This document shows positions 1 through 8,612 of a stretch of DNA of 12,500 nucleotides, one piece after another. Numbering within the stretch: position 1 is the stretch's first letter; every line of letters begins with the position of its first letter. Below the pieces are notes generated by a model. That model was not told the DNA's origin. It saw only the letters and a program-made list of their open reading frames with translations, and did no database searches. Position numbers and translations under genes: made by a program. The stretch spans positions 6,370 through 18,869 of the forward strand of contig JAHBMJ010002182.1 of assembly GCA_018398765.1 (NCBI GenBank). Direction: 5' to 3'. The DNA is from Chromera velia. Taxonomy: Eukaryota > Sar > Chromeraceae.

Positions 1-1160
1 GGGGGGGGAGGAGAGAATGTGTGCGAAATGAATTAATGCAGGATCGAACGGTGTTTTTGTTTTCTTTTTTCCTCTCTCCTTTCTTTTTTTCTCTCTGAAG
101 GATTGATTGACGGTTTTTTCAGAAGGAGGGCGACGCGACGCCTTTCGATTTCTAGAAAGCACTCAAATTTGCAAATTTAGCAGAGAGCGGAGGCGGAGGA
201 AAAGGGGGGAGAGGGAATCAAAGCGACGGATGCGGGCGAAGCTCCCAATCCGATCGCTGGGTGTGAATGCCGTGTGTCGAGTTGCATGCCTTTGCTGCTT
301 GACTTCCGTTCCAACGGAAGAAAGGGGGTTGTTGATGCCTGGGAAGGGTTCTCTTGTTCTTCTCTTATGTTAACTGTAGCGATTAGTGACGAGCGGCTTC
401 GATCGAGTGATTTGGAATAGACAGGCAGGCGAGAGCTCCAGAATAGAGTCATGCACAAAATCCTTGCTGGCCTACCCTTTCGAACAGTGTGGTTTGCTCG
501 TCGCTTTTGTTCCAGCCGTGCACGCAGAGTGTGCATGAATGGGATGCAAAGGAGAAGAGGCTGCTGGTCCGAATTCCATGCGACCGGGAGGCTTTGAAAA
601 GAAGAGAGGGTTTGCGTCCCTGTGAGACTGACGGCATGGGTATAGAGGGGAGCAAGGGGGGAGGAGAAAAAGAGACTGCATGGCCTCCTCGTGGCGCTAA
701 TGAAGGAAGTCTTTTGAATTGAATCTGCTGGTCGCTCCCGTGGTGCTTTGTTTGCTTATATCCATGCATCTGTAAGCTCTCTTGAACCGTACCTTCTTGA
801 ATTACTTTTCTCTTGTGAGAAGTTGCGTCGGCCAGCCTGAGTCTCTCGATTCGTCTAAATTAATCAAAGCTGTCTATTGCACAGTGCCTAATGTTAGACC
901 TAATAAAGCATCATGCCCTAGATCATGCCGCCGTGACTGGCAAACATTTTGGCAAACATCGTATTATTGACTGTGATTCGTTTTAATTGAAATTTTGATA
1001 ATGTCTGCGTCTTCTAAGATAACTTTAAATGTTTCATTGAATCAGTCCAGTAATCAGTTTCACTTTATAATTGTTGTTTCTTTCTTTAAAATCTATGTGT
1101 TAATGATCGAGGCTCCCCAAATTTTAAAAGACTAATTAATTGTCTAGAACTGGGTCTAGA
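1..1160. other. Unassigned, non-coding-looking region
   Basis: I see no gene here. It opens with a G-run, then pyrimidine-rich DNA (about 55-100), then purine-rich stretches (about 180-220 and 640-675). Reading frames on both strands are short, overlap each other and have low-complexity composition. From about 980 the DNA becomes AT-rich and leads into the inverted-repeat element. UTR or intron sequence of an unseen neighbouring gene cannot be excluded. Confidence 0.5.
303..320. repeat. Small perfect hairpin
   Basis: An 8-bp perfect inverted repeat (CTTCCGTT / AACGGAAG) flanks a 2-nt CC centre. No T-run or gene end sits beside it, so no role is assigned. It could be chance. Confidence 0.35.
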
Positions 1161-1385
1161 AGGTATGATCTGTAAAGTTATTTTTACAATAAAGCCTGAC
1201 CACAGACTTTAACCTTTAAAACTTTTTTGGTTTTAAAACTTTAAGAATAAAAAGTTTGAACATAATACTTCAATATATTGATTTGTTGGTTTTGATTGTT
1301 TATTCATAATCCATATAAACCGTAGGCGACGCACAGTGGTAAAAAAAAAAAATAGACATGTCAAGATTTTTTTTTCTTTTTTTTT
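1161..1385 (+). repeat. Left terminal inverted repeat of the 1.33-kb element
   Basis: This arm pairs with the reverse complement of 2290-2493. Matching is best at the outer 20 bp and around 1322-1345 (GGCGACGCACAGT followed by an A-run). The middle is AT-rich and diverged, with small insertions and deletions. The inner edge is blurred by homopolymers. Confidence 0.65.
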
Positions 1386-1526
1386 TTTAGTCTGGTGGTT
1401 AAAGGTCTAAGTGTAGCGGACTTCTTATCTGACTCCGGATTGAGTCTGGAACTCTAGCAGCATTTTGCTGAAGGTAGGGTAGCTAGGAGACTAAAGTTAC
1501 TCGAGATTCACTTCTCAAAAGTTTTT

Positions 1527-2132
1527 TCAAAGGCTGGAAAATAGATGTCGGAAGTCCTCTGTCCGAGATGGGTCCAACGAAATCACAAGATGAAATTTAA
1601 TTTTCAACATCTCCTTCTGTTTGCTCTTCCAAAAATCCAAGTCTTTCGCTTTTTGCTCTTCCATAAGGACTTCCATAATTACTTTCCTCTGTATTGATTT
1701 TACCCCTATTCCTTCCAACACCTCTTCCTTTCCCTCTTCCGTTTTCTGTATTCCATTCTGGTCGGTCTCTATTTATTTTATTTTATTTTTCTTCTTTTTC
1801 CTTCCATCTTCTCTTCCTTTCTTTCTTCCTCTTCCTTGTTTTTGATAAGGCCCCTGGAAGAGGCTCTTCTGCTCGGACATGCCGTGGCCCGTCGAGGCCC
1901 CTGAAAGAGGCTCTTCTAACTCTTCTTACATTTTTTCTTCCATTTGCTCTGCCGTTCCTTCTTCCATTCCTTCTTCCATTCTTTCTTCCATGATAGAATT
2001 CAACAGTCTTTTCTATTTAATAGGTATGGACATCCCCATTAAAACTTCAAGGTCATTTTCTTTTTTTTGAGATCTACTTACATCCTCAATGTTTTCTCCT
2101 TTCCTTTCATTTTTATTTCTCTTCCCCCTAGA
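1527..2132 (-). pseudogene. Degraded reading frame inside the 1.33-kb element
   Basis: Read on the minus strand, one frame runs 202 codons from just after a TGA (2133-2135) to a TGA at 1527-1529. It is broken only by TAG at 2013-2015, TAA at 1926-1928 and TAA at 1773-1775. The product would be highly charged: a K/E/N-rich start, a short MEEG/MEER repeat near 1945-1990, a lysine/arginine-rich middle, and a less biased C-terminal part with IQRKVIMEVLMEEQKAKDLD and FHLVISLDPSRTEDFRHLFS. The last part looks like real protein. Purine bias alone can keep such a frame open, so coding origin is not certain. I do not recognise a family. Its position between the TIRs suggests cargo or a transposase remnant. 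Treating TAG/TAA as glutamine would make it continuous, but I regard decay as more likely. Confidence 0.35.
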
Positions 2133-2137
2133 TCATA

Positions 2138-2202
2138 CCAAGTAGGCTTTTAGCAGGCAAAACATACTTGGAAGTTATATCCTGCTACCACAGCCTACTT
2201 GG
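2138..2202. repeat. Imperfect 18-bp hairpin within the TIR element
   Basis: CCAAGTAGGCT (2138-2148) pairs with AGCCTACTTGG (2192-2202), and TAGCAGG (2151-2157) pairs with CCTGCTA (2181-2187). Small internal loops (2 versus 4 nt) separate the stems and a 23-nt loop caps them. The word ACTTGG appears again in the loop. It could be a foldback remnant. No terminator context is seen. Confidence 0.5.
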
Positions 2203-2289
2203 GAGTCCGTAATATAAGCAAACTTAGCAAAGGTAGGTTTTGTAGTTAGATATGTTTTTGTTATATGTTTGGCACTTCTAATAAAATAA

Positions 2290-2493
2290 TAAAAAAAAAA
2301 ATAAAAAAGATTAGGCTTCTCAAGATTTTTTTCTTCTTTTTTTTTTATTACTGTGCGTCGCCTAGCTTTAAACCATTTTTCAATGTATGACAAAAAACTT
2401 TTAAAGTGCGTTTCAAAAGTTATATTTTAGAGTCTATAGACTTAAACTAGACTTTAAACTTTATTTCACTTTAAAACTTTACAGATCACACCT
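2290..2493 (-). repeat. Right terminal inverted repeat of the 1.33-kb element
   Basis: This is the inverted partner of 1161-1385. The word ACTGTGCGTCGCCTA at about 2350-2365 is the complement of the conserved inner block, and ACTTTACAGATCACACCT at the outer end complements the left terminus. The divergence between arms indicates an old insertion. Confidence 0.65.
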
Positions 2494-2936
2494 AGTTAAG
2501 TGCTTGAGTAGTTGCTAGTTTGAAAGGCTGTAAAAATTATATTCTCATACTGAGACTGCATGTATGCATGCACTTTATGGTCAGCGACGTACTATGCATG
2601 CAATTGCATCGATATGAAATTGTGATCAGTTGAGTTAGGGGGTCACTAGAGGTCACCACCAACGAAAGGACGCGTATGGACTTTGAAACGATTCAAATTC
2701 ATGACTAGATTCATGATAAATTACCATACGCATGCACTCATCACGCCGGCAGATGACACGAAATGCATGTCTGTACATCTTGGCATACATAGCGAGAGGT
2801 ATGCACATACCATAAGGAGGAAGCCAGATCTCGTCACTCCTCTATGCATACATCCATCTATCCATTCACCTGTTCATTCAACACATGCAGGTCTTCACCG
2901 TCTCCGTGCGTCTCTCCATACAGACAGATCGATAGA
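2494..2936. other. Region downstream of the MORN pseudogene, unassigned
   Basis: No gene is supported. The stretch contains several ATGCATGCA-like palindromic words (about 2560-2605) and CATACAT/CATCCATC-type short repeats (about 2835-2880). It lies 3' of the minus-strand MORN gene and would include its 3' untranslated region. I could not identify a poly(A) signal with confidence. Confidence 0.4.
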
Positions 2937-5806
2937 TCATCCAGCAGGACGCCGATGAGAACTGCCGATCCAAGACCGTGCTCTGTCCCCCTTCTCCCAC
3001 GGCCCCTCGTACACGACCGTTTTTCCATCAAAACCGTACTCGTTCCCAGGTCCCTCTCTTCTGTCTTTCTTCCATTCTCCAGCATAAGCAAGAGTCCTAT
3101 TAGGATGGTACTTCTTTCCATACCCGCTGCGGTTGCCTTTCTTCTACTCCCCTTCATAAGCAAGTGAACCATCGCGGCGAAACTCCTTCTCATAACTATC
3201 CGTGAGTCCATTCCAGCCTCCGTCATACGTGAGTGACCCATCACGGCGAAACTCTTTGCCCTGTCCACAGCGCTTATCATTCTTCCACTCTCTTTCATAT
3301 GCAACTGTCTCATCAGAACGATGCTTCTTTCCGTGCCCTTTCCGCTTGCCATTCTTCCACTCTCCACCATAAGCAAGCGACCCTTCAGTGCGGAACTCTT
3401 TCCCCTGTCCTTCCCGTTTGCCATTTTCCCACTCACCTTCATACATAAGTGTTTCATCAGCATGGTACAGTTTTCCTTGCCCTTCCTGCTCACTAATGTT
3501 CCACTGCCCGTCATATACAAGTGACCCACTGGGGCGGTACTCTTTCCCGTGTCTATCACGCTTGCCATTCTTCCACTCTCCCTCGTAGATGAGCATCCCA
3601 TCAGGTCGGTATGCTTTCCCGTGTCCGTGACGCTTGCCATTCTTCCACTCTCCCTCGTAGATGAGCGTTCCATCAGGTGGGTAATCCTATGCTTTCCCGT
3701 GTCCTTCTAGAAGTTGTTTGCTCTCTCCTTCGTACATCAAGTTGCCCTTACGATCGTACCACCTCACTGTCATGTGAGGACCATTTTTCTTCTATTCGCC
3801 TGCAGGCCCCCGCTGCACTCTAGCCAGACGCTTCCCTCAGGGTAGTAGACGGTCCCCTACACTGATGCCCCCCTTTGTATTCCCCTTCATAATAAATGGA
3901 CCCATCAAAAGTGTATTCTCGCCCTCTTCCATCTTTCTTGCCTTCCTTCCAATCACCAGCATACAGCAGCAGCAAACCATCCGGAGAGTACATACTTCCT
4001 TTTCCACGCCATTTGCCGTTCTTCCAATCGCCCTCATAAAAAACTGATCGATTGGAATAATACTCCTTCCCCTTTCCTTCTGCTATATCCTAGGCTATAC
4101 CCGTCTTCCAGTCTCTTTCATACCCCAGGGAGCCATCATCATCATATTCTTTGCCCTTGCCCTCCCGACAGCCAGCCTTCCAGTCGCCGTCATAGAGGAG
4201 TGAACCATCTTCCCTGTGCTATGTCCCCTCACCATCTCTTTCATTGTTCTTCCAACTGTCACCATACATGAGTGACCTATCATCTCTACTCTTTCCCCTT
4301 TCTATCCCTCTCGCCCTTTTTCCAATCGCCCTCACACTCAGGCAGTCCATTAGGATGGTACAATTTCCCCTTCCCATTTCTTCTTTTAGCCTTCATCCCC
4401 CCCTCATACAAGAGTGAAGCATCCAATCTGTATTACTTCCCCTCGCCATCCTTCTCCCCACCCTTCCAGTCGCCCACATACTCAAGTGACCCATCCCATC
4501 TGTAAAACTTCCCCTTTCCATCCTTCCTATCCCCTTTCCAGTCTCCATCGTACACCAGTGACCCATCATCTCTATAAGACTTCCCCTTTCCATCCTTCTT
4601 GCCCTCTTTTCAGTCGCCCTCATAATTAAGCGACCAGTCAGGATAAAACAATTTCCCCTTCCCATTTCTTTTTCCCCTCTTCATCTCCCTCTCATACAAG
4701 AGAAAGCCATTCTAGTAGTACAGTTCCCATTGCTTCCACCATTCTTTTTCCTCGTCTCCAGACACGAGTGAAGTACAAAGGCGGTACTCTCTTCCTCCCC
4801 CCTCCCACTCATCTTTCTTCCAGTCTCCCTCATACTAGAGTGAACCATCACAACAGTAGCTTCTCCCCTTGCCATGACGGGATCCTTCTTTCATGTCCCC
4901 TTCGTAAATCAAGGAGCCAGCAGAGTCATACAGCCTCCCTCTTCTATCCATCAGGCCCTCCTTCCAATCGCCGTCATAAAATCTGATGAGTGAACCATCC
5001 TTCCAGTACCATGTCCCCTCACCATCTCTCTCATCCTCCGTCCACCTGCCGTCATACACGAGAGACCCATTATTTCTGCATTCTCTCCCCTTTCTATGCC
5101 TTTTGTCCTTCCTTCAATCACTCTCATACGCAGGCAGTCCATCAGGATGGTACAATAATTTCCCCTTTTCATCAGATTTGCCCCTCTTTATCTCCCCCTC
5201 ATACAAGAGTAAACCATCCTCTCTGTATCGTTTTCCCTTTCCAACCATCAAGCCCTCCTCCCAATCGCCATCATACTCAAGGGACCCACCAGGATGGTAG
5301 AGCTTCCCCCTCCTATGAGGTCTCTCCATCTTCACTTCTCCTTCATAATAGAGCGTCCCAATGGTATCAGGACGGTACACTCTTCCTTGGCCGTCTCTCA
5401 AGTCGTCCTTCCAGTCTCCCTCATATACGACTCTCTCTCTATCAGAGACGTAGGGTCCCTTCATCAGAAGATGAAACTCCCTCCCCTCCCCATGCCACCT
5501 TCCATCCCTCCACTCTCCCTCATACAGCAAGGGCCCATCAGGATGGTACTCTCTTCTCCTCCCATGAGGTATGTCATCCTTGAACGAACCCGCATACTTC
5601 ACCGAGCCGTCCTTTCGACAGATGAATCCTTCGATCACCTGCCCCCCTCTCCATTCGCCCGCGACAATCAGGTGTTCATAAGGTCTGAACACGAAGCACG
5701 CTCCAATCCCCTCAGGAACCTAAAAGAGCCCCGTGGGCCCTTCCAGCCACTTCTTCTCCCCGTCGTACAACTCTCCATGATGCAGCGGGAAGTACTGGTG
5801 CAGTGC
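2937..5806 (-). pseudogene. MORN-repeat protein gene, decayed (about 37 repeat units)
   Basis: MORN units of about 23 residues (core YEGEWKNGKRDGQGKEY plus PDGSL-like linker) follow each other from about 5665 to 2990, and the frame ends at TGA 2937-2939. In known proteins MORN arrays bind membranes or act as scaffolds, often at the cytoskeleton, and may be fused to kinase or SET domains. No such domain is seen here. The exon opens after an acceptor at 5807-5808 with ALHQYFPLHHGELYDGEKKW. In-frame stops occur at 5720 (TAG), 5114 (TGA), 4835 (TAG), 4712 (TAG), 4610 (TGA), 4433 (TAA), 4219 (TAG), 4090 (TAG), 3687 (TAG) and 3144 (TAG), given as the lowest coordinate of each codon. The frame changes near 4287, 3854 and 3787. 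Four stops replace the conserved Trp, as G-to-A changes of TGG would. Long conserved stretches remain, especially 3144-3680, so decay is recent or uneven. Alternatives are unrecognised introns, sequencing errors or recoding of stops. Confidence 0.8.
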
Positions 5807-6032
5807 CTGCAAAACACGGGAGGGGAAGGAGATGGAGGGTATGTAAAGAGACATGTACAGTCTCCTAACTTCATTTGCCCCCCCTTGGAGATCTTTCCCA
5901 GTCAAAGCCAGTTTATCAGCTCTCCGTACTTTCAAAGTTTTGCAAGCAAGAAGAAAAGGAAACAAAAAACCCAACCACGATTGTTTAATTGTTTGAGGCA
6001 ATTAAGCAAACCCGAAGCGGATGCCAACTTAC
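5807..6032 (-). other. Predicted GT-AG intron of the MORN gene
   Basis: On the minus strand the donor reads GGATG|GTAAGTTGG and the acceptor is a pyrimidine-rich tract ending TTTTGCAG|GCACTG. The 226-nt length is ordinary for a protist or algal intron. Removing it joins the 42-nt exon upstream to the MORN exon at a codon boundary. The minus strand can also be read through part of the intron in the same frame, so splicing is a prediction. Confidence 0.6.
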
Positions 6033-6074
6033 CATCCAGACTTCCCACAGTCGCTCCGCCCAGTATATAGCAAT
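6033..6074 (-). pseudogene. Predicted small internal exon of the MORN gene
   Basis: Forty-two nucleotides, fourteen whole codons, read IAIYWAERLWEVWM and continue in phase into ALHQYF of the MORN exon. The exon is preceded by CTTTCAATATATGCAG (acceptor) and followed by GTAAGT (donor). The amphipathic, Trp-rich sequence and correct phase support it. It would sit N-terminal to the MORN array in a non-repeat region. It is typed as part of the pseudogene because the downstream exon is broken. Confidence 0.5.
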
Positions 6075-6307
6075 CTGCATATATTGAAAGAAAAGTCCCG
6101 CAGATAGCTGCTTTAGCCCAAGGAAGAATGCGGCAAGCAGATTAAATTCAGGTCTCACTGTTATTTATCAAGCACGGGCACGCATTGCAGAACTGCATAA
6201 ATATATAGATCTCAGCTATGTAAGAACGAGGTTTGAGGAAAAAGAGAAAGGCGCAGGCTGCCCTCCCGAGAAAGCATCTGACAGACATACATATGTATGA
6301 AGCCTAC

Positions 6308-6398
6308 CTGTGCCTCTCAAAGCGCTGTGGATATGGTATCATGATTCGACGGTCCTGTGCGTCTGAAAGCTATCGTCCAGTTCCAAGTAGAATTCATC
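6308..6398 (-). pseudogene. Possible further upstream exon, frame-disrupted
   Basis: An acceptor-like CATCACACAG precedes DEFYLELDDSFQ, and a donor-like GGCACAG|GTAGGC ends the segment. The first half reads well in one frame, which then meets a TGA. The second half reads AQDRRIMIPYPQRFERH in another frame. No single frame crosses the 91 nt, and neither frame's end phase fits the next exon. Either a frameshift has occurred, as in the MORN array, or the boundaries are wrong. Confidence 0.3.
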
Positions 6399-6628
6399 CT
6401 GTGTGATGCTGCATGGTTACAATGCGCAAGGATTGATCGATACCCAAGCAAGAATCTTCTGAATTAATGATCGCGTCCGATTTTGGAGAGGATGGCGACT
6501 TAATATGTAGTTAATGAAACGTGAGAACGAGATGCAAACACTCTTTTTTGTTTATCCAATGTCGCCAGCTATATATATAGATGTCGAAGGACGTTTGTGT
6601 TTAATTCTGTTGACTTGAACCATCACCC
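6399..6628. other. Upstream region of the MORN gene, possible promoter
   Basis: No frame is supported. The palindromic CTATATATATAG at 6569-6580 lies at a plausible distance upstream of the minus-strand gene and could serve as a TATA-like element. The first exon and start codon were not identified, so this is only a candidate. Confidence 0.25.
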
Positions 6629-6850
6629 CGGAGGTGACCCTGAAAAAAGGGGGGGTGGGGTCCCCTCAGGGGCTTTTGGCCCCTCCACCCTCCCCTTATT
6701 TAGGGGGGGGGGGTACCCCCCCCTTCAGACGCCTCCCTTCGCCCTCTAGCCCCCCCACCTTCATGGAGGCTTTTTCCTTCCGCTCTCAAAGGGGGGGTCC
6801 CCCCATGGAGGCTTTTTCCCTCCGCCCTTCAAGGGGGGTCCCCCCCCCCC
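6629..6850. repeat. G-run/C-run low-complexity block with a 42-bp tandem pair
   Basis: The stretch is built of alternating G-runs and C-runs that can fold on each other, such as TTTAGGGGGGGGGG facing TACCCCCCC. Within it, 6762-6803 and 6804-6845 are tandem copies starting CATGGAGGCTTTTTCC, followed by a CCGC word, a G-run and a C-run. The long forward frame across it is a composition artefact. Confidence 0.65.
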
Positions 6851-6876
6851 CTATGCATACATGCACGGGCCGCAAA

Positions 6877-7012
6877 GGCTGGCCGCCGACCAAGCTAAAT
6901 TGAGGGCTGGCCACGAGGGCTGGCCGCGAGGGCTGGCCGCCGACCGAGTTAAATTGAGGGCTGGCTGCGAGGGCTGGCCGCCCACCGAGCTAAATTGAGG
7001 GCTGGCCGCGCG
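6877..7012. repeat. Mosaic tandem repeat of 13-bp and 28-bp units
   Basis: A 13-bp unit GGCTGGCCGCGAG (short, S) alternates with a 28-bp relative (long, L) starting GGCTGGCCGCC and ending CTAAATTGAG. The order is L (6877), S (6905), S (6918), L (6931), S (6959), L (6972), then a partial S (7000-7012). L looks like S with an inserted 15-bp CGACCGAGCTAAATT-type segment. It is likely satellite DNA rather than coding sequence. Confidence 0.75.
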
Positions 7013-7663
7013 ATAATTAACCCGAAATTAATTAAGGTCAGTGAATCAGCTCATACATATACATGCATGCAGGTGGGAGTATCTTGTGTCGAACATGCAG
7101 GGCGATGTAGTACATATAGACTGTCTATCTTCGCTCAATAAGTCTTTGAAAAGAGCACTGATGATATCTTATGGAGGTGCCAGAAGAAGCGGCGTTGTGG
7201 GGTTGGAAAAATATATAGTGTCAAAGCCCGTTGGGGACAGATAGACTATCACTGTGGGTCAAGAGAGATGGAACGGATGATTAGGACGGTCTGAAGCGTT
7301 GAATCTGCACTGATATTACTTTGTATGAGCGGAGGGTAAGCTCAAGGACTCATGGAATGGAAGTACATGCTGATGCGCGGCTGGACTGACAGTGTGTAGA
7401 GGTGAGTGCAATTGGGCAGTTAGAGCATGCGGTCAATCAGAGACGCTGATTCTAAATATACAAAGACACTTCAAAGGCTTCGGTGGAGCGCAGCCAATGG
7501 CAGTGACTTCGTACAAGGACACTAAAGAGAAAAGGGAAGGCCGCACACAGACTGGTTTGTTAAGCTAGTGCAGTTTGGTTCATGCGGGTACAGGACTGCC
7601 TCGCGACATACCGTGCGTACACCTATGTGCATACGTGCATGCATGTGTTTCCATATATCTGCA
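7013..7663. other. Unassigned spacer
   Basis: I see no gene. A 67-codon forward frame at 7041-7244 lacks recognisable motifs and is of a length expected by chance. TGCATGCA-like words occur near 7062-7070 and 7636-7645. Mixed composition and no repeats distinguish it from its neighbours. Confidence 0.4.
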
Positions 7664-7919
7664 GCAGTCAATCAGTCAGTCAGTCAGTCAGTCAGCCTGT
7701 CAGTCAGCCTGTCAGTCAGTCAGCCTGTCAATCAGTCAGTCAATTAGTCAGTCAGTCAGTCAGTCAGTCAAGCAGGCAGGCAGGCAGGCAGTCAGTCATA
7801 GTCAGTTAGTCAGTAACTCAGTCAGTCAGTCAGTCAGTCAGTCAGTTAGTCAGTTAGTCAGTTAGTCAGTCAGTCAGTCAGCCTGTCAGTCAGCCAGCCA
7901 GCCAGTCAGCCAGCCTGTT

Positions 7920-7967
<48 letters not shown>

Positions 7968-7975
7968 AGTCAGTT

Positions 7976-8033
<58 letters not shown>

Positions 8034-8202
8034 CCTGTCAGTCAGTCAGTAAGTCAGTCAGCCTATCAGTCAGTCAGTCAGTCAGTGAGTCAATCAGTCA
8101 GTCAGTCAGTCAGTCAATCAGTCAGTTAGTCAGTCAGTCAGTCAATAAGTCAGTCAGTCAGTTAGTCAGTCAGTCAGTCAGTCAGTCACTCAGTCAGTCA
8201 GA

Positions 8203-8249
<47 letters not shown>

Positions 8250-8393
8250 CCTGTCAGTCAGTCAGTAAGTCAGTCAGCCTGTCAGTCAGTCAGTCAGTCA
8301 GTCAGTCAATCAATCAGTCAGTCAGTCAGTCAGTCAGTCAGTTAGTCAGTCAGTCAGTCAGTTAGTCAGTCAACCAGTCGGTCGCTCGGCAAG
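7664..8393. repeat. TCAG tetranucleotide satellite, about 730 bp
   Basis: Nearly uninterrupted (CAGT)n, with variant tetramers GTTA, GTAA, GCCT, GCCA, CAAT and GCAG scattered through it. A period of 4 gives the same Ser-Val-Ser-Gln cycle in all frames, so apparent VSQS proteins are artefacts. Variant tetramers recur in the same order about 216 bp apart (gcct at 8033 and 8061, and again at 8249 and 8277), showing block duplication as well as slippage. Confidence 0.95.
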
Positions 8394-8529
8394 TCACATA
8401 AATTGTTTGACTGTGGAACACTGTCAGTCAGATTTCTGGCTATGCCGCTGCATGTGCATTGTCGTTAGAGATGGGGAGGCTAAGAGTACGGACCAGCATA
8501 GGTGTGGCGTGTGCGGCGTTAAGTGCATG
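8394..8529. other. Short unique spacer between microsatellites
   Basis: This is ordinary mixed-composition DNA following the TCAG array. No gene or repeat is recognised. Confidence 0.4.
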
Positions 8530-8577
8530 AGTGAGTGAGTGAGTAAGTGAGTGAGTGTGTGTATGTGTGTATGTGTG

Positions 8578-8608
<31 letters not shown>

Positions 8609-8612
8609 GTGT
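8530..8612. repeat. Compound microsatellite (GAGT)n-(GT)n-(CTGT)n
   Basis: Three adjoining simple repeats are present: GAGT copies with one GTAA variant, a GTGTGTAT/GT segment, then about seven CTGT units from 8581. CTGT could have arisen from the GT tract by substitution and slippage. The Lys/Thr/His-rich frames read through it on the reverse strand are artefacts. Confidence 0.9.

Larger units (their letters stand above)
1161..2493. mobile_element. TIR-bounded element, about 1.33 kb, probably non-autonomous
   Basis: The two ends are imperfect inverted copies of each other over about 200 bp. The outer end reads AGGTATGATCTGTAAAGTT on the left and AGGTGTGATCTGTAAAGTT on the reverse complement of the right. 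A second strongly matching block, GTAGGCGACGCACAGT versus CTAGGCGACGCACAGT, is followed on both sides by A-runs, a CAAGA or CTTGA word and T-runs. The interior holds a degraded minus-strand reading frame and a hairpin. No DDE transposase motif is recognisable. A target-site duplication is not clear: the left flank ends TCTAGA and the right begins AGTTAAG. It could be a worn DNA transposon or a large MITE. Confidence 0.65.

Noticed and set aside
107-722. Several overlapping short frames on both strands
   Set aside because: They overlap mutually in different frames, have low-complexity content and no motif. None could be preferred as a gene.
2858-3673. Long 271-codon minus-strand frame over the 3' part of the MORN array
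   Set aside because: It is the shifted frame of the MORN repeats: the repeating MASVTDTGK/MERS pattern is out of frame with the conserved YEGEW units, so it is a shadow.
4990-5583. 197-codon plus-strand frame rich in S, P and H
   Set aside because: It is another antisense shadow of MORN units, and its 23-residue periodicity mirrors the minus strand.
5294-6070. 258-codon plus-strand frame
   Set aside because: It lies antisense to the MORN exon and the predicted intron. Its P/S/L-rich content is the complement of G/E/D/K-rich MORN codons.
7575-7865. VSQS-repeat proteins on the plus strand
   Set aside because: They are a direct consequence of the TCAG tetranucleotide satellite, which gives the same peptide cycle in all frames.
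7664-8393. CRISPR-like array
   Set aside because: There are no repeat-spacer units of 25-40 bp, only a 4-bp tandem repeat in a eukaryotic context.
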